From Clostridium chromiireducens (GTDB lineage: Bacteria > Bacillota > Clostridia > Clostridiales > Clostridiaceae): a stretch of DNA of 54,929 nt. The notes under the pieces were generated by a model. The model made no database searches, was not told the origin of the DNA, and saw nothing but the letters and a program-made list of their open reading frames with translations. The DNA lies in contig NZ_MZGT01000036.1 of the NCBI RefSeq assembly GCF_002029255.1, forward strand, positions 1 through 54,929, read 5' to 3'. The translations under genes were made by a program, and so were the position numbers. Each line of letters starts with the position of its first letter. The stretch's first letter is position 1. This document shows, piece after piece, positions 8,744 through 18,353 of the stretch.

Positions 8744-8828
8744 AAATTTGTCATTATATAATTATGTCATTTTTTTATATGAAGAGTGAAATAAATTATA
8801 TATAATTAATGGACTAAATTTGTTAAAA

Positions 8829-8879
8829 TGTTCCTTGAACAAGAAACATTATTATAAGATTACTTATCATAATAGTGTT
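8829..8879 (+). promoter_or_regulatory. two adjacent palindromes upstream of the GH3 gene
   Basis: TGTTCCTTGAACAAGAAACA (8829-8848) is a 20-bp near-perfect palindrome with one mismatch. It is abutted by a second inverted repeat, AACATTATTATAAG facing CTTATCATAATAGTGTT (about 8845-8879). They sit 70-120 bases before the glycosidase start, where an operator or activator site is expected. The binding protein is unknown. Confidence 0.45.
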
Positions 8880-8949
8880 TTCTATTAGTATAAAGGGGTT
8901 GAGATCAAGATTTAGATAACTTTGTTAATAAATTTGGGAGGCGGTATTT

Positions 8950-11016
8950 ATGAAGTGCACAAAAAATTATAGATTAGGCTATACGGATAAAGCAAAAGAA
9001 ATCGTTTCAAGTCTAACATTAGAAGAAAAAATCTCTTTAATGAGTGGAACTACAAGTCTAGAGCAGGAATTAAAGTATATTCAGGAAGATCCTGATAACA
9101 AGCATTATAATTATATCCCATATCCTGCAGGTGGTATTAAGCGAGTTGGACTTCCGCCAATGCTATTTTGTGACGGTCCTAGAGGAGTAGTATGTGGTGC
9201 AGCCAAGACAACTTGCTTTCCAGTACCGATGTTAAGAGGAGCAAGTTTTGATAATGAGCTGGAAGAAAAAATAGGACATGCAATTGGAAAAGAGATAAGA
9301 GCTTTTGGCGGTAATTTATTTGGTGGCGTTTGTATTAACCTTCCATATAATCCAGGCTGGGGAAGAAGTCAAGAAACTTATGGAGAGGAATCTTTTCATC
9401 TTGGACAGATGGGCTCAGCATTAGTACGTGGTGTACAAAAGGAAGATGTTATTGCATGCGTTAAGCACTATGCGTTCAATCAAATGGAGAACTCTCGTTT
9501 TAAGGTGAGTGTTGAATGTGATAAAAGAACAGAAAGGGAAGTTTACCTAGCACACTTCAAAGATTGTATTGAAGCAGGAGCTGCAAGTGTTATGAGTTCC
9601 TACAATTTATACAAGGGCACTCATTGCGGACATAATGATTACTTGCTAAATGAAGTTCTAAAAAAAGAGTGGGATTTTGATGGCTTTGTTATGAGTGATT
9701 TTTATTGGGGAGTTAAAGATACAGTTGAGGCTGCAAATGGTGGTCAAAATATTGAGATGGCTCATACTCTTTATTTTGGAGATAAGCTTCTTCAAGCAGT
9801 AAAGAACGGTTTAGTATCAGAAGAAAAAATCGATGATTCAGCATTACGCATTGTTCGAACTTTACTAGCATTTACAAATGCACAGGAAAAAGATGTTGAT
9901 ACTTCAGTGCTAGCGTGTAAAGAACATATTTCACTTGCATTAGAAAGTGCGAGAAAAGGAATAACTTTATTGCAAAATCAAGAACAAGTTCTTCCTCTTA
10001 ATAAGAAGATGAAAAAATTGCTTGTATTAGGGTCATTAGCTGAGTCAAAGTCTACTGGAGATCACGGCTCAAGCTGGGTACGTCCGCCATATGTAATATC
10101 ACCAATTCAAGGAATAAAGATGGTTGCACCAGAGGTAGATATTATTTATGACAGTGGAGATGATACTGAAAGAGCGAAACAGCTTGCTAAAGAGGCGGAT
10201 GCAGTTGTCTTTGTAGTAGGTTATGATTATAATGATGAAGGTGAATTTGTATCAGAGGATGAGGCAGAAGGTTATACTGGTTCCATGGGAGGAGACCGTA
10301 AATTTTCATTGGGTCTCCATCAAAATGAAATTGATTTAATTAAAGCTGTTGGACCTGTAAATAGTAATTCTATAGCGGTATTAATCGGTGGAAATATGAT
10401 AATGATTACGGAGTGGAAGGATTATGTAAGTTCTATAATAATGGCATATTACCCAGGTATGGAAGGTGGTAAAGCATTAGCAGAAATACTATTTGGAGAC
10501 GTTAATCCAAGCGGAAAATTACCATTTGTTATTCCTTATAAAGAAAGTGAACTTCCGCAAGTAGAATGGAATACAACATCTCAGTATTATGATTATTATC
10601 ATGGCTACACAAAACTTGAAAAGGAAGGCGTGAAACCACTTTTACCATATGGCTTTGGCATGTCATATACAAGCTTCAACATATCAGAAGCTGTATTTAA
10701 AATCGAAAATAATGAGGTATTAGCATCTTGCAGAATAAAGAATACAGGTAAGGTAGAAGGAACAGAAATAGTTCAAATGTATGTTGGGTTTAAAAACTCA
10801 GCAATTGATCGCCCAATAAAAGTTCTAAGAGGATTTTCTAGAGTTTCATTAATGCCAGGAGAGGAAAAAGAAGTGACTATTGCTTGTCCTGTTGAGAAAC
10901 TAAGTTACTTTAATGAAGAGAACAATCAAATGGAGCTTGAGCATATGGAACACGAGGTGTACATTGGAACAAGTTCAAGTAACGAAGATTTAATTATGGG
11001 AACGATAAATATTTGA
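8950..11016 (+). CDS. glycoside hydrolase family 3 (beta-glucosidase type)
   Basis: 688 aa, no signal peptide, so cytoplasmic. The domain order is the GH3 N-terminal TIM barrel (about 15-300), the C-terminal alpha/beta sandwich (about 330-540) and a fibronectin type III-like domain (about 580-680). GFVMSDFYWGV contains the expected catalytic nucleophile Asp250; ACVKHYAFNQMENSR is the substrate-binding KH motif; GDHGSSWVRPP and GNPSGKLPF-like (VNPSGKLPF) segments mark the second domain. Such enzymes release terminal beta-D-glucosyl or related sugars from oligosaccharides imported into the cell. GGGAGGCGG precedes ATG 8950. The convergent AraC regulator downstream and the double palindrome upstream suggest sugar-responsive control. 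The exact sugar is not readable. Confidence 0.9.
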   Translation: MKCTKNYRLGYTDKAKEIVSSLTLEEKISLMSGTTSLEQELKYIQEDPDNKHYNYIPYPAGGIKRVGLPPMLFCDGPRGVVCGAAKTTCFPVPMLRGASFDNELEEKIGHAIGKEIRAFGGNLFGGVCINLPYNPGWGRSQETYGEESFHLGQMGSALVRGVQKEDVIACVKHYAFNQMENSRFKVSVECDKRTEREVYLAHFKDCIEAGAASVMSSYNLYKGTHCGHNDYLLNEVLKKEWDFDGFVMSDFYWGVKDTVEAANGGQNIEMAHTLYFGDKLLQAVKNGLVSEEKIDDSALRIVRTLLAFTNAQEKDVDTSVLACKEHISLALESARKGITLLQNQEQVLPLNKKMKKLLVLGSLAESKSTGDHGSSWVRPPYVISPIQGIKMVAPEVDIIYDSGDDTERAKQLAKEADAVVFVVGYDYNDEGEFVSEDEAEGYTGSMGGDRKFSLGLHQNEIDLIKAVGPVNSNSIAVLIGGNMIMITEWKDYVSSIIMAYYPGMEGGKALAEILFGDVNPSGKLPFVIPYKESELPQVEWNTTSQYYDYYHGYTKLEKEGVKPLLPYGFGMSYTSFNISEAVFKIENNEVLASCRIKNTGKVEGTEIVQMYVGFKNSAIDRPIKVLRGFSRVSLMPGEEKEVTIACPVEKLSYFNEENNQMELEHMEHEVYIGTSSSNEDLIMGTINI

Positions 11017-11085
11017 TTAGTAAAGCAGATTTATCATAGAATAAATAACAATAAATTAAGAATTATAATTTAATATAGAATCAAT

Positions 11086-11119
11086 AAAAAATCATGCAGT
11101 AAAATTAGCATGATTTTTT
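11086..11119. terminator. bidirectional terminator between GH3 and araC-type genes
   Basis: AAAAAATCATGC (11086-11097) pairs with GCATGATTTTTT (11108-11119), giving T-runs on both strands between convergent genes. Confidence 0.8.
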
Positions 11120-11177
11120 GTTTATAGTCCTGTTTTAGATAAGAGAAAATAGAAAAATATAGCGGATGACTAATTTC

Positions 11178-12179
11178 TTATTTGGTCCTTCTAAACTTTA
11201 GAGGAGTTTTTCCGTAAGTTTTTTTAAACATCTTTGAAAAATTGGCAGAATAATTGTAACCAACCCTAGAAGCTATATCATCAATACTTAAGTCTGTGGT
11301 TGACAAAAGATTTGCTGCAATGGTCATTTTAATATGATTTGTATATTCACCAATTGACATATGATAATATTTTGAAAATCCTGCCTTTAGTTTTTGCTCA
11401 TTTAAAAATACCATCTTGCTTAAAGCTTCTATGCTAGGAGGTTCACAGTAATTTTTTGATAAGATATCATGAGCTTTTTGAATAGCACTTATATCAGAAG
11501 AAGTTAGCTTTATTATTCTGTTATTCCCTATATTAATGTTTCCGTAATTAATTTGGTTAGTAAAAGCATTCTCAGGAGAATTAGTGACCTCATTGATTAA
11601 AATGGCAATACACTCTAATATTTTACTTTCTAAGTACAGACCGTTTAATGAATTTTTATTAGCTAAACTTTGAAGTTGACGAATAACCTCTGTAATTTCT
11701 AAAGGCAGATAGATATAGGTGTAATTTTTTATAAAAGCATCAAAATCCATTATATTTGGAAAGTTAGGTTTAATAATATCAGTAAAATATTTTTCATATA
11801 TAGTTATTTCTATTCCATGGTAATGTTGACCCTTTTTCCAATTTTGCTGTCCTTTTAAATCTTTCTCAACAACAAAGAAAGATGATGGGGTAAAAGAGGA
11901 CACAGGGCTATCTTCGAGTTGAAATTCTGTAACTCCTTTATAAACTAACCCAAAACGCATTATGTGTTCTGGATTAGCAAATGATAAAGAGAAATCCTTT
12001 GGAATAGTATAATCTGCGATACCTAACTCATAATAGCCAGCTCTTGAGTAAGTAGTTAAATAACCAAGTTCTGGTCTATCTTTATTTGTATACAAAGTAT
12101 AGTTTTCAGTCACAAATTTATCAAAACTCATTTTTCTTAAAACAGCAGCCTTAAATTCTTCAGTAGATCGTACAAGCAT
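11178..12179 (-). CDS. AraC-family transcriptional regulator
   Basis: 333 aa. The C-terminal 100 residues carry the two helix-turn-helix motifs of AraC/XylS proteins: IQKAHDILSKNYCEPPSIEALSKMV first, then SIDDIASRVGYNYSANFSKMFKKTYGKTPLKFRR, the highly conserved second HTH and tail. The N-terminal 220 residues resemble the cupin-less sensor part found in regulators such as siderophore- or sugar-responsive clostridial proteins, and the ligand is unknown. Start ATG 12179 has AAGGAG about 5 bases upstream. It converges on the GH3 gene, making that glycosidase a possible target. It is divergent from the chemoreceptor gene, separated by about 390 bases. Confidence 0.88.
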   Translation of the reverse strand: MLVRSTEEFKAAVLRKMSFDKFVTENYTLYTNKDRPELGYLTTYSRAGYYELGIADYTIPKDFSLSFANPEHIMRFGLVYKGVTEFQLEDSPVSSFTPSSFFVVEKDLKGQQNWKKGQHYHGIEITIYEKYFTDIIKPNFPNIMDFDAFIKNYTYIYLPLEITEVIRQLQSLANKNSLNGLYLESKILECIAILINEVTNSPENAFTNQINYGNINIGNNRIIKLTSSDISAIQKAHDILSKNYCEPPSIEALSKMVFLNEQKLKAGFSKYYHMSIGEYTNHIKMTIAANLLSTTDLSIDDIASRVGYNYSANFSKMFKKTYGKTPLKFRRTK

Positions 12180-12422
12180 TAAAATACTCCTTCTGTTGAG
12201 AAATTACTATATAAGAAATTAATTCTTAATTGAAATTTGAAAATACTAAAATAAGTACATTTACTAAGTTAAAATTGATAATAATTAATTTTATTGATGG
12301 TAAATTGCATATAAATACTAAACTAATTATGAATTGTTGTAAAGTGAATTTTTAATAAAAAAACTATTTATGTACATACAGGCACAAATTGAACATCAGT
12401 TATAAAAAAGATATATTTTGAC

Positions 12423-12498
12423 TAAATATAACAAGAAACATGCGATAATAAACTAAAATTGTAAAAAAAGTTAAAGTGGATTTAAAATTATACGATAA
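12423..12498 (+). promoter_or_regulatory. two tandem SigD-like promoters of the chemoreceptor gene
   Basis: TAAA (12472-12475), 15 bases, then TACGATAA (12491-12498) matches the flagellar/chemotaxis sigma consensus TAAA-N15-GCCGATAA at all but two positions. A second copy lies just upstream: TAAA (12423-12426), 14 bases, TGCGATAA (12441-12448). Both point at the MCP gene. The rest of the 390-base intergenic region is AT-rich without other clear signals. Confidence 0.6.
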
Positions 12499-12572
12499 TG
12501 AAAGTAACAATTTTAAAAGCATATGAAACATTTATTAGTGAAAACAAATGAGAATTTAGGGGTGATCATTAG

Positions 12573-14321
12573 GTGAAAAAGTACAAATTAAATAATATTA
12601 AATTAAGTGTAAAAATGGCAGCGACTTTAATAATACCTGTTATATCCTTGATGTTAGTTTCCGTTATTTCTAGTATAGAGATAAGTAGAATTCAAAGTAG
12701 TCTAGTAAAGAACATATATGAGGAAACACATCAAAGTGAGTACTGGTTAATTAATGCGGATAGGGATTTCTATCAGGCATTAGTTGCTGAGAAGGAAATG
12801 GAAGATTCAAAGGATTCGGAAAGCTTAAAGTCAGCAAAAGATTCTTATTTAGAAAACTGTCAGCAAACAATTGAAAGGGTACATAAAGCAAGAGATATAA
12901 TATACAGTGATAAAACTAAATTTGAGAATATAAAAAGTAAGAATTCAGGATTAACAATTGTTGAGTTGTTTGATGCTTTTGACAAGGATGTTGCTAATTG
13001 GTCAAGCCTTTTTGATTCAAATAAAAATGAATTGATTAATAAAAATGAATATATGAAAAGTTTCGACATGGCAAGAGATAGAATTAATGATATTGAAGAA
13101 ATAATGGATGATTACAGTGTTAAAATGATTAATGAAAGTAATGATAATGTAATATTTATAAAAACTACTCTAAAAATTATTTCTATTGTTACTACTTGTC
13201 TTTCTACTTTATTAGGAATATATTTGATTATTAATGTTAGAAGAAGAACTATGGCTACAGTGAATTTAATAAGGAAAACTGCAGAATTTGATTTGAAATA
13301 TGATGCTGATTATGAAAGATATCTAAATGAAAAAGATGAATTTGGAGAAATCATTAATAATGTAATAACTGTAAGAACAGAATTTAGGAACATTATAGGC
13401 AAAGTTATTGATGAAACAGCTTCATTAAGAAATGCTATTAGAATGACAGAGGAAAATATGCATTATTTAGGACAAGAAATTGAGGATATCTCTGCTACTA
13501 CTGAAGAAGTATCAGCAGGCATGGAGGAAACAGCTGCATCAACAGAAGAATTGAATGCATCGTCAGCTGAAATTGAAAGAGCACTTAATGAAACTACAAG
13601 TAAAGTTTTATTGGGATCAAAGACAGTAGATGAAATTAATATAAGGGCTAATGAATTAAAAAACAGTTTTACTTTTTCATACAATAATGCATTAAAAGTC
13701 CTTAGCGGTATAAAAGTAAAGCTAGAACAATCATTATTAGGATCTAAAGCAGTGGAACAAATTAATGAGTTAGCTGACTCAATATTACAAATAACCTCTC
13801 AAACGAATCTGCTTGCACTTAATGCAGCTATAGAAGCAGCAAGAGCTGGTGAAGCAGGTAAAGGATTTGCTGTTGTTGCAGATGAGATAAGAAAGCTTGC
13901 AGAGAATTCAAAGACAACAGTTACTAAGATTCAGGAAATAACAAAGGTAGTTACTAGTTCCGTTGAAAATTTAAGTGACAATTCAAATGAATTGCTTAAA
14001 TTTGTTGAAACTGATGTTACCAATGATTATAAGATAATGTTAAATGCCACAGATCAATATAGAGGAGATGCAGATACTGTCAATAAAATAGTAACTGACT
14101 TTAGTGCGACATCGGAGGAATTGCTAGCATCAATTAAAGAAATGGTGCTAACGATGGATAATATAACAATAGCAGCAAATGAAGGTGCGACAGGAGCAAC
14201 TAATATAGCACAAAAATCAGCTGAAGTAGTAAACAGATCAAATTCAGTAATTGAAAATATCAATTCAACTGAAGAAGGGGCTAATGCTCTTAATGGAATG
14301 GTTTCGAAATTTAATTTATAA
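12573..14321 (+). CDS. methyl-accepting chemotaxis protein
   Basis: 582 aa. A first membrane helix (about 14-32) is followed by an extracellular four-helix-bundle-type sensor domain (about 33-195) and a second membrane helix (about 196-222). The cytoplasmic part is a long coiled coil whose hairpin tip holds the invariant [35 protein letters not shown] motif that contacts CheA and CheW. Glu/Gln-rich stretches such as [19 protein letters not shown] are likely methylation sites. The HAMP region after TM2 is poorly conserved. The start is GTG 12573 with GGGG upstream. Two SigD-like promoters lie just before it, which is consistent with motility-coupled expression. The ligand is unknown. Confidence 0.92.
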   Translation: MKKYKLNNIKLSVKMAATLIIPVISLMLVSVISSIEISRIQSSLVKNIYEETHQSEYWLINADRDFYQALVAEKEMEDSKDSESLKSAKDSYLENCQQTIERVHKARDIIYSDKTKFENIKSKNSGLTIVELFDAFDKDVANWSSLFDSNKNELINKNEYMKSFDMARDRINDIEEIMDDYSVKMINESNDNVIFIKTTLKIISIVTTCLSTLLGIYLIINVRRRTMATVNLIRKTAEFDLKYDADYERYLNEKDEFGEIINNVITVRTEFRNIIGKVIDETASLRNAIRMTEENMHYLGQEIEDISATTEEVSAGMEETAASTEELNASSAEIERALNETTSKVLLGSKTVDEINIRANELKNSFTFSYNNALKVLSGIKVKLEQSLLGSKAVEQINELADSILQITSQTNLLALNAAIEAARAGEAGKGFAVVADEIRKLAENSKTTVTKIQEITKVVTSSVENLSDNSNELLKFVETDVTNDYKIMLNATDQYRGDADTVNKIVTDFSATSEELLASIKEMVLTMDNITIAANEGATGATNIAQKSAEVVNRSNSVIENINSTEEGANALNGMVSKFNL

Positions 14322-14361
14322 TATGTATGTGACAAATTGATTACTTCACTAAGGCTCTTAA

Positions 14362-14417
14362 AATAATAACTCAACTTTTACGCATTAGTTTAATGATGGG
14401 AAAGTTGAGTTATTATT
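14362..14417 (+). terminator. terminator of the chemoreceptor gene
   Basis: AATAATAACTCAACTTT (14362-14378) pairs perfectly over 17 bp with AAAGTTGAGTTATTATT (14401-14417). Confidence 0.75.
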
Positions 14418-14546
14418 ATATAGTAATAAAATTAACATTAAATATAATTAAATAATTTGGGAAGAGAAATTTAGCAATATCAATAATACTAGAAAAAATA
14501 GTTATATAAGATGTAAAAATAATTAAATCTGGTGTAACTATTGAAC

Positions 14547-14561
14547 TGAGAATGAATATCA
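14547..14561 (+). promoter_or_regulatory. Fur-box-like operator of the iron transport operon
   Basis: TGAGAATGAATATCA matches the 7-1-7 Fur core TGATAATNATTATCA at all but two positions and lies 64 bases before the substrate-binding lipoprotein gene. Iron repression through Fur is therefore likely. Confidence 0.5.
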
Positions 14562-14624
14562 TATACAATAAAAATCGTTAGATTAGAAATGAATAAAATA
14601 GAAATTCTGAAAGGAAGATATAAA

Positions 14625-15575
14625 ATGAAAAAAGTTTCAGTATTAAAAAAACTTCTAGCAGTCTGCATAACATCAATGCTTTTTGTTGGTTGTACAAATA
14701 CAAACACTACAAATGTAAAAGAGGAAAACAAAACTGTTAAGGTAACGGATGTTAGGGGAGAGATAGAAATTCCGGCAAAGCCTGAAAGAATAGTGGATTT
14801 GAGTGGTAATAGTGATATTTTATCAATTTTAGGATATAAGGTGGTAGGAACAGCTAATAGTGATGCATATGACTATAAAAAATTCCCTACATATTTGGAA
14901 GATACATTGAAGGATGCTAAAATCCTAGGTTACAGCATGCAAGATACCATGGATGTTGAAGCAATAATGAATTTAAATCCTGATTTGATTATAATTTCAA
15001 CAGTACAAGAAAAAATGTATGATCAATTAAAAGAAATTGCTCCTACAGTAATGATTAAATTAGACGCATTAAATTGGAAGGAAGATATTAAGACTTTAGC
15101 AAAAACTTTCAATAGAGAAGAAGCCGCAAACACATGGTTAGAAAACTATGATAAAAAATCAAAAGAAGCTCAAAATAAGATTAAAGAAACTCAAGGCTCA
15201 AATACAACGTATCTTTCTTTCTTAGCTAGCGGTGGTCAATTTTATGTGTTTGATGGAGCTGGTTTTGGTAATGTTTTATATGAGGATTTAGGATTGAGTA
15301 AACCAGAAGGAATGCCAAAGCAAACAGATATAAGTTTACCTGTCGTAACTTATGAAGGATTAGCTCAAATTAAAGCAGATCATATATTTGTTATTGCAAC
15401 AGATGAAGATTTAAAAACTCTTGAAGGTAATGCAATTTGGAACAGTCTGTTACCAGTAAAAAACGGAAAAGTTACTACGTTACCTTCTTCACCTTACTTT
15501 AATCAAGGATATAGTCCAATAGGAAGAGAAAAACTTTTAGATGAAATCGTGGCGATGTTAAATGAAAAAAAATAA
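14625..15575 (+). CDS. iron-siderophore ABC transporter, substrate-binding lipoprotein
   Basis: 316 aa from ATG 14625, chosen because GAAAGGAAG lies 7-8 bases upstream and a signal peptide follows at once. A basic N-terminus, a hydrophobic core and the lipobox LFVGC mark a lipoprotein of the FecB/FhuD (periplasmic-binding class III) family. Typical features are VTDVRGEIEIPAKPERIV at the domain start, EAIMNLNPDLIIIS, and a long connecting helix typical of the class (about 170-185). It should capture a ferric siderophore or heme and deliver it to the two permeases that follow. A Fur-like box lies upstream. The last 14 bases overlap the first permease gene, showing tight operon organisation. Confidence 0.88.
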   Translation: MKKVSVLKKLLAVCITSMLFVGCTNTNTTNVKEENKTVKVTDVRGEIEIPAKPERIVDLSGNSDILSILGYKVVGTANSDAYDYKKFPTYLEDTLKDAKILGYSMQDTMDVEAIMNLNPDLIIISTVQEKMYDQLKEIAPTVMIKLDALNWKEDIKTLAKTFNREEAANTWLENYDKKSKEAQNKIKETQGSNTTYLSFLASGGQFYVFDGAGFGNVLYEDLGLSKPEGMPKQTDISLPVVTYEGLAQIKADHIFVIATDEDLKTLEGNAIWNSLLPVKNGKVTTLPSSPYFNQGYSPIGREKLLDEIVAMLNEKK

Positions 15576-16554
15576 TAGAAATACAATAAACTTTATAGTT
15601 TGTAGTATTTTTATTCTAATAATTGGGTTATTCCTAGGCATAAGCCTGGGAGCTACCCAGATTGGAATTTCAGAAATATGGCAAAGCATTTTTAGCTATA
15701 GTGAAAAGCTTGAACTTGTGTTAATTAGAGATGTTCGTATTCCAAGAGCATTTTGTGTACTTCTTACAGGAGGAATTCTAGGAGTAACAGGAGCAATGAT
15801 TCAAGGAGTTACAAGAAATCCAATAGCGGAACCTTCACTTCTAGGAGTAAGCCAGGGGGCTACACTAGTTGTTGCAATATTTTATGCTATTGGAATTTCA
15901 ATAAATACTACAAATGTTATGATAGCTTCATTAATTGGGGCAATTTTTAGTGGAATTATAGTAATAGGATTTATATTAAAGAAAGCCAATAATAGCTCAA
16001 TCACTAAAATACTTTTAGCAGGTACTGCTATGAGTACCTTTTTTATTTCCCTTACAACTATTGCAGGGCTTTTATCAAATCAATCTCAGCTTATTGCATT
16101 TTGGGTAGCTGGAGGTTTTAGAAATGCGACATGGGCAGATACTAAGTTAGTGGCAGTAGTTGGAATCTGTGGTTTAATAATAGCCATTTTACTTTCAAAT
16201 AAGATAAATGTACTCAGCCTTGGAGATGATGTAGCGATAAGTCTAGGTCAAAATCCAGAAAAAATAAGATTGATTACTTTATTAGTAATGATACCAATGT
16301 GTGCAGCGGCAGTTGCAGTTGGTAAAAATATTGGCTTTGTTGGACTCATAGTTCCACAGATTGTAAGAAAAACTTTAGGGGAAGATTATAGAAAAAATAT
16401 ACCGTGTTCATTTCTCCTCGGAGCAGTGATTTTAACTTACTCTGATATTGCTGCAAGAATGTTTTATAATCCTTATGAAACTCCAGTTGGAATATTTACA
16501 GCATTAATAGGAGTTCCATTCTTTATAGCTGCGGCAAGAAAGGAGAAGGGCTGA
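15562..16554 (+). CDS. FecCD-family ABC permease (iron transport), first subunit
   Basis: 330 aa with nine to ten membrane helices, the BtuC/FhuB/FecCD fold. Conserved elements are RIPRAFCVLLTGGILGVTGAMIQGVTRNPIAEPSLLGVSQGA near the N-terminus (residues about 55-95), where RxPR and the NPLA(P)-LG-like motifs occur, and the coupling-helix region GFVGLIVPQIVRKTLG. It starts inside the 3' end of the lipoprotein gene (14-base overlap), implying translational coupling. It forms a heterodimer with the next gene product. Confidence 0.9.
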   Translation: MKKNNRNTINFIVCSIFILIIGLFLGISLGATQIGISEIWQSIFSYSEKLELVLIRDVRIPRAFCVLLTGGILGVTGAMIQGVTRNPIAEPSLLGVSQGATLVVAIFYAIGISINTTNVMIASLIGAIFSGIIVIGFILKKANNSSITKILLAGTAMSTFFISLTTIAGLLSNQSQLIAFWVAGGFRNATWADTKLVAVVGICGLIIAILLSNKINVLSLGDDVAISLGQNPEKIRLITLLVMIPMCAAAVAVGKNIGFVGLIVPQIVRKTLGEDYRKNIPCSFLLGAVILTYSDIAARMFYNPYETPVGIFTALIGVPFFIAAARKEKG

Positions 16555-16555
16555 T

Positions 16556-17563
16556 ATGAAAAAAAGAAACTTTAAAATAGTATCATTAATATTGATAGGT
16601 CTGTTGTTATTATCTTTAATTTTATATTTAAGCTGGGGGAGTTTTAAGATATCACCCTTAGATATTATAAAGACAATACTCGGAGAAGGAACAAAACTTC
16701 AAAAATCAGCACTTCTAAATATTAGAGTTCCTAGATTACTAGTTGGAATTTCTGTAGGCATTGCATTATCTACAGCTGGAGCACTACTTCAGACAATAAC
16801 AAAAAATGAATTGGCCGATTCCGGAATAATTGGTATTAATGCAGGAGCTGCAGTAGCGGCAGTAATCTTTATTTCCTTAAAAACTACTGATTATTATAGC
16901 GAACTTGGAAATCTTTCTATTTATGTATTGCCTTTTATGGCTATTATAGGTGCAGGTATATCGGCTGCTGTAATTTACTTCTTATCAGGTAGAAATAGAA
17001 TCAGACCTAGGAGATTATTACTTATAGGACTTGGAATAAATGCTGGATTGAATGCTTTTATTACTTTCTTTACTTTTAGAGGTGGGGTAAGTGATTATAA
17101 CAGAGTTCTTGTTTGGATATCAGGAAGTCTATGGGGATCAGGCTGGAGCTATGCAAAAATAATAACTCCAATAGTTGTTTTGATGTTCATCTTAGTACTT
17201 ATTAATTATAAAAAGTTAGATGTTCTTAATTTATCAGATGAACATGCGGTTTGTCTTGGACTGAATTTAGATAAGGAGAGAAAAAAGTTTTTAACCTATG
17301 CGGTAATTTTGGCGGGCACAGCAACAGCTTTTGCAGGTAATGTAAGTTTTATAGGATTAATATCACCTCATATAGCAAAAAAGTTAGTTGGACCTTATCA
17401 TAGAAACTTTTTAATAATATCTGCAGTTATAAGTACAATAATTATTTTAATTGCAGATGCAATTTCAAGAAATTTATTTTCTCCAATTGAAATACCTGTT
17501 GGGATTACAATTTCAATACTTGGAGTACCATATTTTATTTACTTAATGATGAAGGAGAAATAG
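16556..17563 (+). CDS. FecCD-family ABC permease (iron transport), second subunit
   Basis: 335 aa, again FecCD type. It contains NIRVPRLLVGISVGIALSTAGALLQTITKNELADSGIIGINAGA, the same RxPR...G..LSxxGALLQ..xxNxLAxPxxxGIxxGA signature as other siderophore permeases, and the coupling segment VSFIGLISPHIAKKLVGPYHR. One base separates it from the first permease gene, with AAAGGAGAAGG inside the 3' end of that gene serving as ribosome site. It pairs with the first permease in the inner membrane. Confidence 0.9.
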   Translation: MKKRNFKIVSLILIGLLLLSLILYLSWGSFKISPLDIIKTILGEGTKLQKSALLNIRVPRLLVGISVGIALSTAGALLQTITKNELADSGIIGINAGAAVAAVIFISLKTTDYYSELGNLSIYVLPFMAIIGAGISAAVIYFLSGRNRIRPRRLLLIGLGINAGLNAFITFFTFRGGVSDYNRVLVWISGSLWGSGWSYAKIITPIVVLMFILVLINYKKLDVLNLSDEHAVCLGLNLDKERKKFLTYAVILAGTATAFAGNVSFIGLISPHIAKKLVGPYHRNFLIISAVISTIIILIADAISRNLFSPIEIPVGITISILGVPYFIYLMMKEK

Positions 17564-18352
17564 ATGGAAGCTATTAGTGTAAAAAATTTATCAGTAGCCT
17601 ATGAGGATAACTTGATAATAGAAAATATGAATCTTTCAATCCCAAAAGGAGAAATAAGCATAATTATAGGAGCAAATGGATGTGGAAAATCAACTTTGCT
17701 AAAAACTATAGGAAGAATAATAAAACCAAAACATGGCGAAGTATTTATAAATGGTAAAAATATTAATAATTTAAAAGAAAAGCATATAGCGACTCAAGTT
17801 GCCTTCCTGCCCCAAGGACCAATCTGCCCAAACGGAATTACTGTTAAAGAATTAGTTTCTTATGGAAGATTTCCACATCAAAAAATGATAGGGGGCCTTA
17901 ATAGCCATGATAAAGAAATAATAGATTGGGCAATAGAGGAAACAGGCCTTAAGGATTTTGCTGATAGAGAAATAGAAAATTTATCCGGAGGGCAAAGACA
18001 AAGAGCATGGATTGCAATGACTTTAGCGCAGGAAACTGACATAATCATGTTGGATGAACCAACAACTTACTTAGATATGTCTTATCAACTTGAAGTGCTC
18101 GAAGTATTAGAGAAATTAAATAAAAAAAAGAATATTACTGTTGTTATAGTACTTCATGAATTAAACAATGCCTGCAGATTTGCAAGTAATATTATTGGAT
18201 TAAAAAAAGGAAAAATTATTTGTAAGGGTGTTCCGAGGGATGTTATAACTGAAGAAAATTTAAGAGAAATCTATGGAATAGATGTAAAATTGCAATTAAG
18301 TAAAAATGGTGAGTATCCAATCTGCGTAGAATACGAACTTATAAGAGGATAA
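17564..18352 (+). CDS. FecE/FhuC-type ABC ATPase (iron transport)
   Basis: 262 aa. Walker A is GANGCGKST (about 36-44), the Q-loop is AFLPQGP, the ABC signature is LSGGQRQRAWIAM, Walker B is IIMLDEPTTYLDM, and the switch histidine is VLHELNNACRF. The YLDM...YQLEVLEVLEKLN sequence after Walker B is typical of FhuC/FecE iron-siderophore ATPases. It starts at the base following the stop codon of the second permease, so it is fully coupled. It powers uptake through the two preceding permeases. Confidence 0.93.
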   Translation: MEAISVKNLSVAYEDNLIIENMNLSIPKGEISIIIGANGCGKSTLLKTIGRIIKPKHGEVFINGKNINNLKEKHIATQVAFLPQGPICPNGITVKELVSYGRFPHQKMIGGLNSHDKEIIDWAIEETGLKDFADREIENLSGGQRQRAWIAMTLAQETDIIMLDEPTTYLDMSYQLEVLEVLEKLNKKKNITVVIVLHELNNACRFASNIIGLKKGKIICKGVPRDVITEENLREIYGIDVKLQLSKNGEYPICVEYELIRG

Positions 18353-18353
18353 A

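Noticed and set aside
13463..13684. Minus-strand ORFs inside the chemoreceptor gene (also in many other genes)
   Set aside because: They have no ribosome sites and lie opposite conserved coding sequence, so they are shadows.
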